Shown: piece by piece, positions 1-5,381 of the stretch
Layout: every line of letters starts with the position of its first letter
Numbering within the stretch: the first letter of the stretch is position 1
NCBI GenBank assembly: GCA_041584055.1
Contig: JBFHER010000252.1
Location: 1-5,889 of the forward strand
Length of the DNA: 5,889 bases
From: JBFHER01 sp041584055
GTDB taxonomy: Bacteria > Bacteroidota > Bacteroidia > Bacteroidales > UBA5342
Direction of reading: 5' to 3'
Position numbers and translations under genes: made by a program
Notes under the pieces: generated by a model
Databases searched by the model: none
What the model was told of the DNA's origin: nothing
What the model saw: the letters and a program-made list of their open reading frames with translations, nothing else

Positions 1-981
1 AGTCTTTCCCAGAGCATATTCACGTGTCCGTCCAAAACGTTCGGGCAGGAGGTCATTGTAATAAAGGTTATCTTTTGTGTCTCCATCTGCATGGATTCCT
101 GCTGTTTGCGTAAACACAAATTCACCAATCACAGGTTTATTTTCAGGAATACGTACCCCAGAATAGGTTTCAACCAAACGGCTCACCTTATTGATGTAGG
201 CTTCCTGAATATTTGTTGTTTGCTTTAACTGATCATGAATCACGCCAATAACACTGGATAAAGGAACATTTCCAGCACGTTCTCCCATCCCGTTAACAGT
301 GGCATGTATTCCATGCACCTTTGCCTTTACAGCAAAAAACACGTTGGCAGCAGCTAGATCGTAGTCATTGTGTGCGTGAAAATCGAACCAAAGATCAGGG
401 TATCTGCGCACCATCTGGTCGCAAAAATTGTAAGTCTGATCAGGATTCAAAATGCCCAGGGTATCTGGCAACATAAAACGTTTGATGGCCTGATCTTTCA
501 ATCCATCCACCATGAAAAAAACGTAATCAGGTGAATGTATCATGCCATTCGACCAATCTTCCAAATAAAGATTCACATCTACATTCTGAGATTTTGCATA
601 GGCAATTACGCCTTTGATATCCTCAAGATGTTCCTGTGGTGTTTTGCGCAATTGCTGTTCAACATGACGTCTGGATCCTTTTGCCAGAAGGTTAATCACA
701 CGTCCTCCGGCACCCGTAATCCAGTCAATGGACACTTTTCCATCGATAAAACCGAGCACTTCGATCTTATCAAGAAAACCATGCTCCTTAGCCCAGGCTG
801 TGAGCTTGCTCACAGACTTAAACTCCCCTTCCGACACTTTTGCGGAGGCGACTTCAAGTCGGTCAACCTTCACTTTCTCGAGCAAAATCTTGGCCACACT
901 CAACTTGTCATGTTCCGTAAAAGAAACCCCCGAAGTCTGCTCTCCATCCCGTAGGGTGGTGTCCATTATTTCTATATGCAT
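1..981 (-). CDS. LeuA-family paralog: 2-isopropylmalate/citramalate synthase-like enzyme (C-terminus cut by window edge)
   Basis: This is the N-terminal 327 residues of a DRE-TIM metallolyase; the frame is still open at base 1. Visible motifs are DTTLRDGEQTSG (residues 7-18), FHAHNDYDLAAAN (201-213), NGMGERAGN (230-238) and AGIHADG (294-300). The expected divalent-metal ligands are present as D7, H202, H204 and N238. The start at 981 is the first ATG after an in-frame TAG at 1009-1011 and gives MHIEIMDTTLRDGEQ, typical of the family; ATG 966 is a less likely alternative. It differs clearly from the LeuA encoded upstream. The substrate-loop region reads AKGSRRHVEQQLRK (100-113) where LeuA has GTSYFHIHHKL, and the usual HND-LG is HND-YD. 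The family condenses acetyl-CoA with a 2-oxo acid. Whether the acceptor is 2-oxoisovalerate (leucine) or pyruvate (citramalate, isoleucine) cannot be settled here. It is the last visible gene of the leu operon, 87 bases after leuD. The C-terminal regulatory domain, if present, lies outside the window. Confidence 0.9.
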   Translation of the reverse strand, partial: MHIEIMDTTLRDGEQTSGVSFTEHDKLSVAKILLEKVKVDRLEVASAKVSEGEFKSVSKLTAWAKEHGFLDKIEVLGFIDGKVSIDWITGAGGRVINLLAKGSRRHVEQQLRKTPQEHLEDIKGVIAYAKSQNVDVNLYLEDWSNGMIHSPDYVFFMVDGLKDQAIKRFMLPDTLGILNPDQTYNFCDQMVRRYPDLWFDFHAHNDYDLAAANVFFAVKAKVHGIHATVNGMGERAGNVPLSSVIGVIHDQLKQTTNIQEAYINKVSRLVETYSGVRIPENKPVIGEFVFTQTAGIHADGDTKDNLYYNDLLPERFGRTREYALGKT

Positions 982-1068
982 TTCTTTCGTTTTTATACAA
1001 CAATCATACTACGACTATAAAACAATTGGTATAGCCACCTGTTCACAAATGCCTGATAGAATCAACTT

Positions 1069-1665
1069 TTAGTAAAAGCTGCTTGTTTCCCAACTTTCAA
1101 TCCTGGCTTTATTGCTTAAAAGAAAATCAATGTCGTCATAACCATTGGTCAGACAGTTTTTCTTATAGCTGTTAATATCAAAGCGTTCAGACTCACCGGT
1201 CGCATCCAGGGTAATTGTTTGTTCCTGTAAGTTAACCGTCACTGTTGTTTTAGGATCTGCTTCGATGGCAGCAAATAACTTTTTTAGAAATGCCTCTGTT
1301 ACCTGAACAGGAAGCACGCCATTATTCAAAGCGTTTCCTTTGAAGATATCTGCAAAAAAGCTGGATACCACCACGCGCAGGCCATAGCCAGCAATGGCCC
1401 ATGCAGCATGCTCGCGACTGGAACCGCTTCCAAAGTTTTTACCCCCCACGAGAATTTGTCCACTGTAGGTACTGTCGTTCAAAACAAAATCCGCTTTTGG
1501 CTGATCCTGCTTATCGTAACGCCAGTCACGGAAGAGATTATCACCAAACCCGTCCTTGGTGGTCGCTTTTAAAAAGCGAGCTGGTATGATTTGATCTGTA
1601 TCCACATTCTCAATTGGTAAAGGGATACATGTTGAAGTTAATATAGAAAATTTTTCGATTGCCAT
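1069..1665 (-). CDS. leuD: 3-isopropylmalate dehydratase small subunit
   Basis: LeuD, 198 residues, a normal length for the bacterial small subunit. It pairs with LeuC to form isopropylmalate isomerase in the cytoplasm, converting 2-isopropylmalate to 3-isopropylmalate. It has the swivelling aconitase-like domain. Visible motifs are NVDTDQIIPARFLK (residues 20-33), GGKNFGSGSSREHAAWA (74-90, the substrate-binding loop) and FADIFKGNALNNGVLP (104-119), with a conserved C-terminal CLTNGYDDIDFLL (171-183). The start is supported by the family-typical opening (MAIEKFSILTSTCIPLP) and by its position 22 bases after the leuC stop. The upstream sequence is A-rich (AAGTAAGATAAA) with no Shine-Dalgarno match, as usual in Bacteroidota. 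No truncation or missing key residue is seen. Confidence 0.97.
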   Translation of the reverse strand: MAIEKFSILTSTCIPLPIENVDTDQIIPARFLKATTKDGFGDNLFRDWRYDKQDQPKADFVLNDSTYSGQILVGGKNFGSGSSREHAAWAIAGYGLRVVVSSFFADIFKGNALNNGVLPVQVTEAFLKKLFAAIEADPKTTVTVNLQEQTITLDATGESERFDINSYKKNCLTNGYDDIDFLLSNKARIESWETSSFY

Positions 1666-1687
1666 TTTATCTTACTTTAATGGTTGA

Positions 1688-3085
1688 TTACAACATTGTT
1701 CTTGGATCGGTAACGACACCGGTAACAGCAGCTGCTGCGGCAGTAAGCACACTTGCAAGCAAAGTTCTTGCACCCGGGCCTTGTCTTCCTTCAAAGTTCC
1801 TGTTTGATGTGGAAACACTGTATTTTCCTGCCGGAACTTTATCATCATTCATGGCCAGACATGCAGAGCAACCAGGTTGACGCATCACAAATCCGGATTC
1901 TTCAAGGATATTGACCAAACCTTCTTCGATGGCCTGCTTTTCAACCTGACGACTTCCCGGCACAATCCAGGCAACAACATGATCTGCTTTCTTCTTTCCT
2001 TTTATGAAACTGCAAAAGGTTCTTAAATCTTCGATGCGACCATTTGTACATGATCCAACGAACACATAGTCAATAGGTTTACCTATCATTTTATCTCCTG
2101 GCTCAAATCCCATATATTTCATGGATTGTTTAAAAGATGTCTGACTTGAAGGGTCAATTTCATCCAGTGTTGGAATGGATCCTGAAATACCAATGCCCAT
2201 ACCCGGGTTGGTACCATAGGTGATCATTGGTTCAATATCAGCAGCTTTGAAGTTGTAAACTTTATCAAATTCAGCATCAGCATCTGTTTTCAAGGTTTTC
2301 CAGTAGGCCAGTGCCTTATCCCACGCTTCACCTTTTGGTGCAAACTCACGCCCTTTCACGTAATCAAAAGTAGTTTGATCAGGTGCAATCAAGCCACCTC
2401 TCGCCCCCATTTCAATACTCATATTACAAAGGGTCATGCGGGCTTCCATGCTCAATGAAGTGATTGCAGAACCTGCGAATTCAACAAAATAACCTGTTGC
2501 TCCGCCCGTTGTCAACTTCGATATGATATAAAGAATGATGTCTTTTGATGCCACCCCTTTATCCAGTTTTCCGTCAATACTAATCAACATTCGTTTGGGA
2601 CGTGGTTGTAAAATACATTGACTGGCAAGCACCATTTCAACTTCACTAGTTCCGATACCAAAGGCTATTGTACCAAATGCGCCGTGAGTGGAGGTATGAC
2701 TGTCACCGCATACAATGGTCATACCCGGCAGCGTATAACCGTTTTCCGGCCCAACCACGTGTACAATACCATTCTTTTCGTTCCCCAAACCATAGAGTGT
2801 AATTCCAAATTCTTCACAATTTTTTGTGAGTGTTTCCACCTGAAATTTTGATATAGGGTCAGCAATTGGCTTATCCTGATCCCATGTTGGAATGTTATGG
2901 TCGGGTGTTGCGATTGTTTTATCCGGACGAAGTACCGTCAAACCTCTCTCTCTTAAACCATTAAATGCCTGAGGCGATGTCACCTCATGTGCAAACTGTC
3001 GGTCAATGTATAATTGTGTTGGCCCGTCTGCAACTTCTGTTACAACATGTGCATCCCAGATTTTGTCGAATAAAGTTTTTCCCAT
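1688..3085 (-). CDS. leuC: 3-isopropylmalate dehydratase large subunit
   Basis: LeuC, 465 residues, full length for the bacterial family. It is the catalytic, iron-sulfur subunit of isopropylmalate isomerase and acts with LeuD in leucine synthesis. The three 4Fe-4S ligands are visible as C346 in GSCTNGR and C406 and C409 in GCSACLAMN. Other family blocks are TPDHNIPT (60-67), CGDSHTSTHGAFGTIAFGIG (126-145), ARGGLIAPD (228-236) and STSNRNFEGRQG (425-436). The C-terminus carries an alanine run (VLTAAAAAVTG, 446-456), common in this family. The ATG at 3085 gives the expected MGKTLFDKIWDAHVV start. It lies 61 bases after leuA and 22 bases before leuD, consistent with co-transcription. Nothing in it looks broken. 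Confidence 0.98.
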   Translation of the reverse strand: MGKTLFDKIWDAHVVTEVADGPTQLYIDRQFAHEVTSPQAFNGLRERGLTVLRPDKTIATPDHNIPTWDQDKPIADPISKFQVETLTKNCEEFGITLYGLGNEKNGIVHVVGPENGYTLPGMTIVCGDSHTSTHGAFGTIAFGIGTSEVEMVLASQCILQPRPKRMLISIDGKLDKGVASKDIILYIISKLTTGGATGYFVEFAGSAITSLSMEARMTLCNMSIEMGARGGLIAPDQTTFDYVKGREFAPKGEAWDKALAYWKTLKTDADAEFDKVYNFKAADIEPMITYGTNPGMGIGISGSIPTLDEIDPSSQTSFKQSMKYMGFEPGDKMIGKPIDYVFVGSCTNGRIEDLRTFCSFIKGKKKADHVVAWIVPGSRQVEKQAIEEGLVNILEESGFVMRQPGCSACLAMNDDKVPAGKYSVSTSNRNFEGRQGPGARTLLASVLTAAAAAVTGVVTDPRTML

Positions 3086-3119
3086 TTTATAACTGATTTT
3101 CTATTTTTTCTAAAAAGTG

Positions 3120-3142
3120 TGACAAAAATAATCAAATTGTCA
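3120..3142. repeat. Small inverted repeat in the leuA-leuC gap
   Basis: Six-base arms TGACAA (3120-3125) and TTGTCA (3137-3142) flank an 11-base A+T-rich loop in the 61-base gap between leuA and leuC. Overlapping it on the minus strand is TATTTTTG (3123-3130), which fits the Bacteroidota -7 consensus TAnnTTTG. However, no TTG lies 19 bases upstream. It may be a weak internal promoter or an mRNA stem, or chance in A+T-rich spacer. Confidence 0.2.
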
Positions 3143-3146
3143 AGAA

Positions 3147-4643
3147 TTAAATAAACTTATTGATCGCATCAATGTAAGCTTCCACAGAAGCTGTCACAAT
3201 ATCTGTATTGGCACCGAAGCCATAATACACCTTGTTATCGTAATTCAGCTGCATGTGCACCTTTCCAATGTCATCGCTGCCTTTTGTAATTGCCTGAATG
3301 AGGAACTCTTCTATTGTTGCTTTCCTTCTTACAATTTCTTTCACTGCTTTTATGGCTGCATCCACCGGACCATTCCCTGATTCTGTTGCCGACAAGATTT
3401 CGCCGTTCATATCAATGCGAACTGTGGCCATTGGAATGGTAGTTTTACCACTCACCACCTGCAAGAAATCAAGTTTGATGTGGCGATCTTTTTTAACGGA
3501 CTCTCCCATTAAAATTGCCAAATCCTCATCCGTGATGCTTTTCTTTTTATCCGCAAGGGTTAAAAACTCCTGATAGACTGAATCCAGTTTTTCCTGTTCC
3601 AACTCATAGCCAAGCACTTCCAGACGATGTTTCAGAGCCGCACGACCACTTCTTGCTGTCAAAACAATTGAACTTTCGTTGATCCCTACATCATGTGGGT
3701 CGATAATTTCGTAATTCTCCCTGTTTTTAAGTACTCCATCCTGATGAATTCCGGAGGAATGGGCAAACGCATTACGTCCTACAATTGCTTTGTTTGCCTG
3801 AACAGGCATATTCATAAGGGTTGAAACAAGACGACTGGTTTCAAAAATCTTCTTCGTATTGATGCCTGTTTCAAGCTTCATTACTTTTTCCCGGCTCTTT
3901 AGCGTCATCACAACTTCTTCCAATGATGTATTTCCTGCCCGTTCACCAATACCGTTGATGGTTACCTCAACCTGACGTGCGCCATTCATTATACCAGCGA
4001 TACTATTTGCCGTTGCCATGCCCAGATCATTGTGACAATGTGTTGATAGAATTGCTTTATCCACATTGGATACATTGTCAATCAGGTATTTTATTTTAGC
4101 ACCAAATTCTTCGGGGAAAGTATAGCCTGTGGTATCCGGAATATTGATCACTGTTGCACCGGCCTTTATCACAGCCTCCACAACCCTTGCCAGATATTCG
4201 TTTTCTGTTCGCCCTGCATCTTCCGCGTAAAATTCCACATCTTCAACAAAAGATTTTGCATATTTCACAGCTGCAACAGCGCGTTCTATAATTTCCTCAG
4301 GATTGGAATTTAATTTGTGATGAATGTGAAAATAAGATGTCCCGATACCGGTATGAATACGCCCTTTCTTTGCATATTTCAAAGACTCTGCAGCCACTTC
4401 AATATCTTTCTTTACAGCACGTGTCAGTGCGCATATGGTTGGGGTTCTTACTGCCTTTGAAATTTCAACCACCGAGTTAAAATCCCCGGGACTTGAAATG
4501 GGGAAACCGGCTTCGATGACATCCACACCCAATTCCTCAAGCGCTTTTGCAACTTCAATTTTTTCAATTGTATTTAACTGACATCCGGGAACCTGTTCCC
4601 CATCTCTCAATGTTGTATCAAAAATGTGTACTTTATTATCCAT
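3147..4643 (-). CDS. leuA: 2-isopropylmalate synthase
   Basis: LeuA, 498 residues, catalyses the first committed step of leucine synthesis: acetyl-CoA plus 2-oxoisovalerate to 2-isopropylmalate, in the cytoplasm. The N-terminal TIM barrel (about 4-270) carries FDTTLRDGEQVPG (8-20), the substrate loop HTGIGTSYFHIHHKL (97-111), STHCHNDLGMATAN (200-213) and NGIGERAGN (230-238). Metal ligands are D9, H202, H204 and N238. A linker with SSGIHQDGVLKN (296-307) follows. The C-terminal part (about 385-498) looks like the LeuA allosteric dimer domain, with SGNGPVDAAIKAV (422-434) and GFGANTDIVTASVEAYIDA (475-493). Leucine feedback inhibition is therefore likely, on top of attenuation of transcription. 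It is the first structural gene of the operon. The ATG at 4643 gives the usual MDNKVHIFDTTLRDGEQ start. It is a canonical IPMS by its loop motif, unlike the paralog at the left end. Confidence 0.97.
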   Translation of the reverse strand: MDNKVHIFDTTLRDGEQVPGCQLNTIEKIEVAKALEELGVDVIEAGFPISSPGDFNSVVEISKAVRTPTICALTRAVKKDIEVAAESLKYAKKGRIHTGIGTSYFHIHHKLNSNPEEIIERAVAAVKYAKSFVEDVEFYAEDAGRTENEYLARVVEAVIKAGATVINIPDTTGYTFPEEFGAKIKYLIDNVSNVDKAILSTHCHNDLGMATANSIAGIMNGARQVEVTINGIGERAGNTSLEEVVMTLKSREKVMKLETGINTKKIFETSRLVSTLMNMPVQANKAIVGRNAFAHSSGIHQDGVLKNRENYEIIDPHDVGINESSIVLTARSGRAALKHRLEVLGYELEQEKLDSVYQEFLTLADKKKSITDEDLAILMGESVKKDRHIKLDFLQVVSGKTTIPMATVRIDMNGEILSATESGNGPVDAAIKAVKEIVRRKATIEEFLIQAITKGSDDIGKVHMQLNYDNKVYYGFGANTDIVTASVEAYIDAINKFI

Positions 4644-4678
4644 GATTTAATGTGTTTTTCTGTTTAACGAATCAATTC

Positions 4679-4786
4679 TTAACAACGACGATAGACATTT
4701 TTCTGAATCCCCGCAGGGAGGAACAGATTAGTACCGATATGAAACGTTTTGAATTGTATAAATGTTCTTAGCATCTGATAGTTCAT
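4679..4786 (-). CDS. Possible 35-residue small ORF between attenuator and leuA
   Basis: An ATG-started frame of 35 codons lies between the attenuator terminator and leuA. It starts MNYQMLRTFI, ends in IQKNVYRRC and stops 35 bases before leuA. It would be translated only from transcripts that read through the terminator. It has no family resemblance I recognise and is not enriched in Leu, Ile or Val codons, so it is not a second leader peptide of the same kind. A frame this short can occur by chance. The rest of the 163-base stretch from 4644 to 4806 shows nothing else. Confidence 0.15.
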   Translation of the reverse strand: MNYQMLRTFIQFKTFHIGTNLFLPAGIQKNVYRRC

Positions 4787-4806
4787 TGTTAATTTTACTC
4801 CCTTTT

Positions 4807-4843
4807 AAACAACTGAAAAGGCCACTCTCCTTAGAGAATGGCC
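4807..4843 (-). terminator. Intrinsic terminator (attenuator) of the leu operon leader
   Basis: On the minus strand, arms GGCCATTCTC and GAGAGTGGCC (4820-4843) form a 10-pair stem around a four-base loop TAAG. The stem is GC-rich at its base and has one G-U wobble. On the plus strand the same position would be a C-A mismatch, so the structure fits leftward transcription only. The RNA then continues UUUUCAGUUGUUU (4819-4807), a U-rich tail broken by a few bases. It starts 38 bases after the leader peptide stop codon and lies about 160 bases before leuA, so it cannot be an end-of-operon terminator for an upstream gene on this strand. Together with leuL it forms the attenuator. Confidence 0.85.
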
Positions 4844-4881
4844 CATATGTTATTATCTTAACTTAATCACACCATTCTCTA
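4832..4881 (-). promoter_or_regulatory. Antiterminator pairing that competes with the leu attenuator
   Basis: In the RNA, TAGAGAATGG (4881-4872), which directly follows the leuL stop codon, is perfectly complementary over 10 bases to CCATTCTCTA (4841-4832). The latter makes up most of the terminator's 5' arm plus two loop bases. The two stems are mutually exclusive. A ribosome that finishes leuL and rests on the stop codon would cover the first segment and let the terminator form. A ribosome stalled further upstream in the Leu codons would leave it free, so the antiterminator forms and transcription continues. A weak competing stem of the first segment with ATTCT in leuL (codons 18-19) is also possible. 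The pairing is read directly from sequence; the mechanism is inferred from known amino-acid operon attenuators. Confidence 0.8.
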
Positions 4882-4947
4882 TTAAACTTCCAGAATAAGG
4901 AGGTTTAAAATAAGGAGGCTAATAATTAAGCTAACTATAGATTTCAT
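4882..4947 (-). CDS. leuL: leu operon leader peptide (21 residues)
   Basis: A 21-codon frame begins ATG at 4947 and ends TAA at 4882, followed at once by the antiterminator segment. Of 21 residues, seven are Leu, five Ile and two Val. The Leu cluster (residues 10-19) reads SLLILNLLIL. The Leu codons are TTA, CTC, CTT, TTA, CTC, CTT and CTG, so several Leu tRNAs are sampled. Its likely role is that of a sensor rather than a functional peptide: ribosome pausing here when charged Leu tRNA (and perhaps Ile or Val tRNA) is short decides whether the downstream hairpin terminates transcription. It starts about 20 bases after the predicted transcription start. The peptide is hydrophobic enough to resemble a membrane segment, but composition, position and the adjoining hairpins favour the attenuation role. 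The symbol leuL is given by function; it is not a sequence homologue of the enterobacterial peptide. Confidence 0.87.
   Translation of the reverse strand: MKSIVSLIISLLILNLLILEV
4894..4918 (-). repeat. In-frame 15-base tandem duplication within leuL
   Basis: Ten identical bases, CCTCCTTATT on the minus strand, occur at 4918-4909 and again at 4903-4894, exactly 15 bases (five codons) apart. They give the peptide repeat SLLIL-NLLIL. Each copy contains CTCCTTA, which is also the exact complement of TAAGGAG in the loop and 3' arm of the terminator (4833-4827). Confidence 0.75.
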
Positions 4948-4970
4948 AACTGTGCTTGTGTTTTATGCTG

Positions 4971-5000
4971 CAAATATACAGATTGTAACAAAACCTGCAA
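4971..5000 (-). promoter_or_regulatory. Bacteroidota-type promoter of the leu operon
   Basis: On the minus strand the -7 element TATATTTG (4978-4971) matches the Bacteroidota consensus TAnnTTTG in full, and a -33 element TTG (5000-4998) lies exactly 19 bases upstream. Transcription should begin about 4-7 bases beyond the -7 element, near 4964-4967, giving a short untranslated stretch before leuL at 4947. It is the only full two-element match found upstream of the operon. Confidence 0.85.
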
Positions 5001-5035
5001 ATTTTTAATGCAATTAAAAGCATTTTGATAGTTTT

Positions 5036-5052
5036 AATTATGAATCATAATT
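5036..5052. repeat. A+T-rich palindrome upstream of the leu promoter
   Basis: Arms AATTATG (5036-5042) and CATAATT (5046-5052) are perfect inverted copies around AAT. Adding one extra T on the right side extends the symmetry to TTTTAATTATG and CATAATTTAAAA (5032-5056). The centre lies about 45 bases upstream of the -33 element. It could be an operator, but A+T-rich spacer often yields such symmetry by chance. Confidence 0.3.
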
Positions 5053-5075
5053 TAAAACCGCTATTAAAATTTTGC

Positions 5076-5315
5076 TTATGCCCTGGCTTTATGTCGTTTA
5101 CAAAGAAATTGCGTCGCGGTTCTCCATCCTGCAATTTCCAGTTCCCCTTTAACGATGTTGTCACACGGCATCATCAATAATGCTTCTTTCGTATTTTGAC
5201 GGAAGTTCCGAGGTGGGTTTTCATGCTTTTTCCTGCAATGTGATAAATCTGAAAATACCTCATAGACAAAACCATTCTTTTCGTAGATAAAAACCTCCGT
5301 TTTGTCTATTTCCTT
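5076..5315 (-). pseudogene. Startless 79-codon open frame, possible gene remnant
   Basis: Between a TAA at 5316-5318 and a TAA at 5076-5078 the minus strand is open for 79 codons, with a protein-like composition (for example KTEVFIYEKNGFVYEVFSDL near its beginning and GELEIAGWRTATQFLCKRHK near its end). There is no ATG, GTG or TTG until a TTG at codon 47, followed by ATG ATG at codons 48-49 (5174), which would leave only 32 residues. I recognise no family. It may be the tail of a decayed gene, or chance. The rest of the stretch from about 5001 to 5381 holds only the symmetrical elements and weak promoter listed separately. Confidence 0.2.
5262..5309. repeat. 11-base perfect inverted repeat upstream of the lipoprotein gene
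   Basis: ATAGACAAAAC (5262-5272) and GTTTTGTCTAT (5299-5309) are perfect inverted copies separated by 26 bases. The spacer can add a weak inner stem (TTTT/AAAA around CGTAGAT). On the plus strand the right arm is followed by TTCCTTTTAAT, loosely terminator-like, but there is no rightward gene before it to terminate. It sits just before the candidate promoter of the lipoprotein, so a regulator-binding site is possible. Confidence 0.5.
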
Positions 5316-5345
5316 TTAATCTTCAACTCACCGACAGTACTTTTA
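5316..5345 (+). promoter_or_regulatory. Weak candidate promoter for the lipoprotein gene
   Basis: TACTTTTA (5338-5345) differs from the Bacteroidota -7 consensus TAnnTTTG in the last base only, and TTA (5316-5318) stands 19 bases upstream in place of TTG. The spacing is right but both elements are imperfect. Transcription would start near 5350, about 30 bases before the lipoprotein ATG. Confidence 0.3.
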
Positions 5346-5381
5346 GCGCTTAAAAAAAACATCCATATATAGCAAAAAAAC

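Noticed and set aside
982..1068. Possible internal promoter or terminator in the 87-base gap between leuD and the LeuA paralog.
   Set aside because: No TAnnTTTG with a TTG at the right distance and no stem with a U tract was found on the minus strand.
535..1072. Plus-strand open frames at 535-954 and 728-1072.
   Set aside because: They lie mainly antisense to the well-supported LeuA-family gene on the minus strand, have no family motifs, and their sequence is explained by the opposite coding strand.
1401..1880. Plus-strand open frames at 1401-1589 and 1659-1880.
   Set aside because: They are antisense to leuD and leuC. The alanine run in the second is the complement of the alanine/GC-rich LeuC C-terminus.
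2618..3573. Plus-strand open frames at 2618-2851 and 3298-3573.
   Set aside because: They are antisense to intact leuC and leuA, with no recognisable domain and no ribosome-binding or promoter context.
4720..4733. Short CCCTGCGGGG stem on the minus strand between the attenuator and leuA.
   Set aside because: Only three or four pairs with a three-base loop and no U tract; too weak to call a terminator.
4894..4918. Two AAGGAGG motifs on the plus strand that look like Shine-Dalgarno sites.
   Set aside because: No start codon with a real gene follows either one, Bacteroidota rarely rely on this motif, and both are simply the complement of the repeated Leu codons in leuL.
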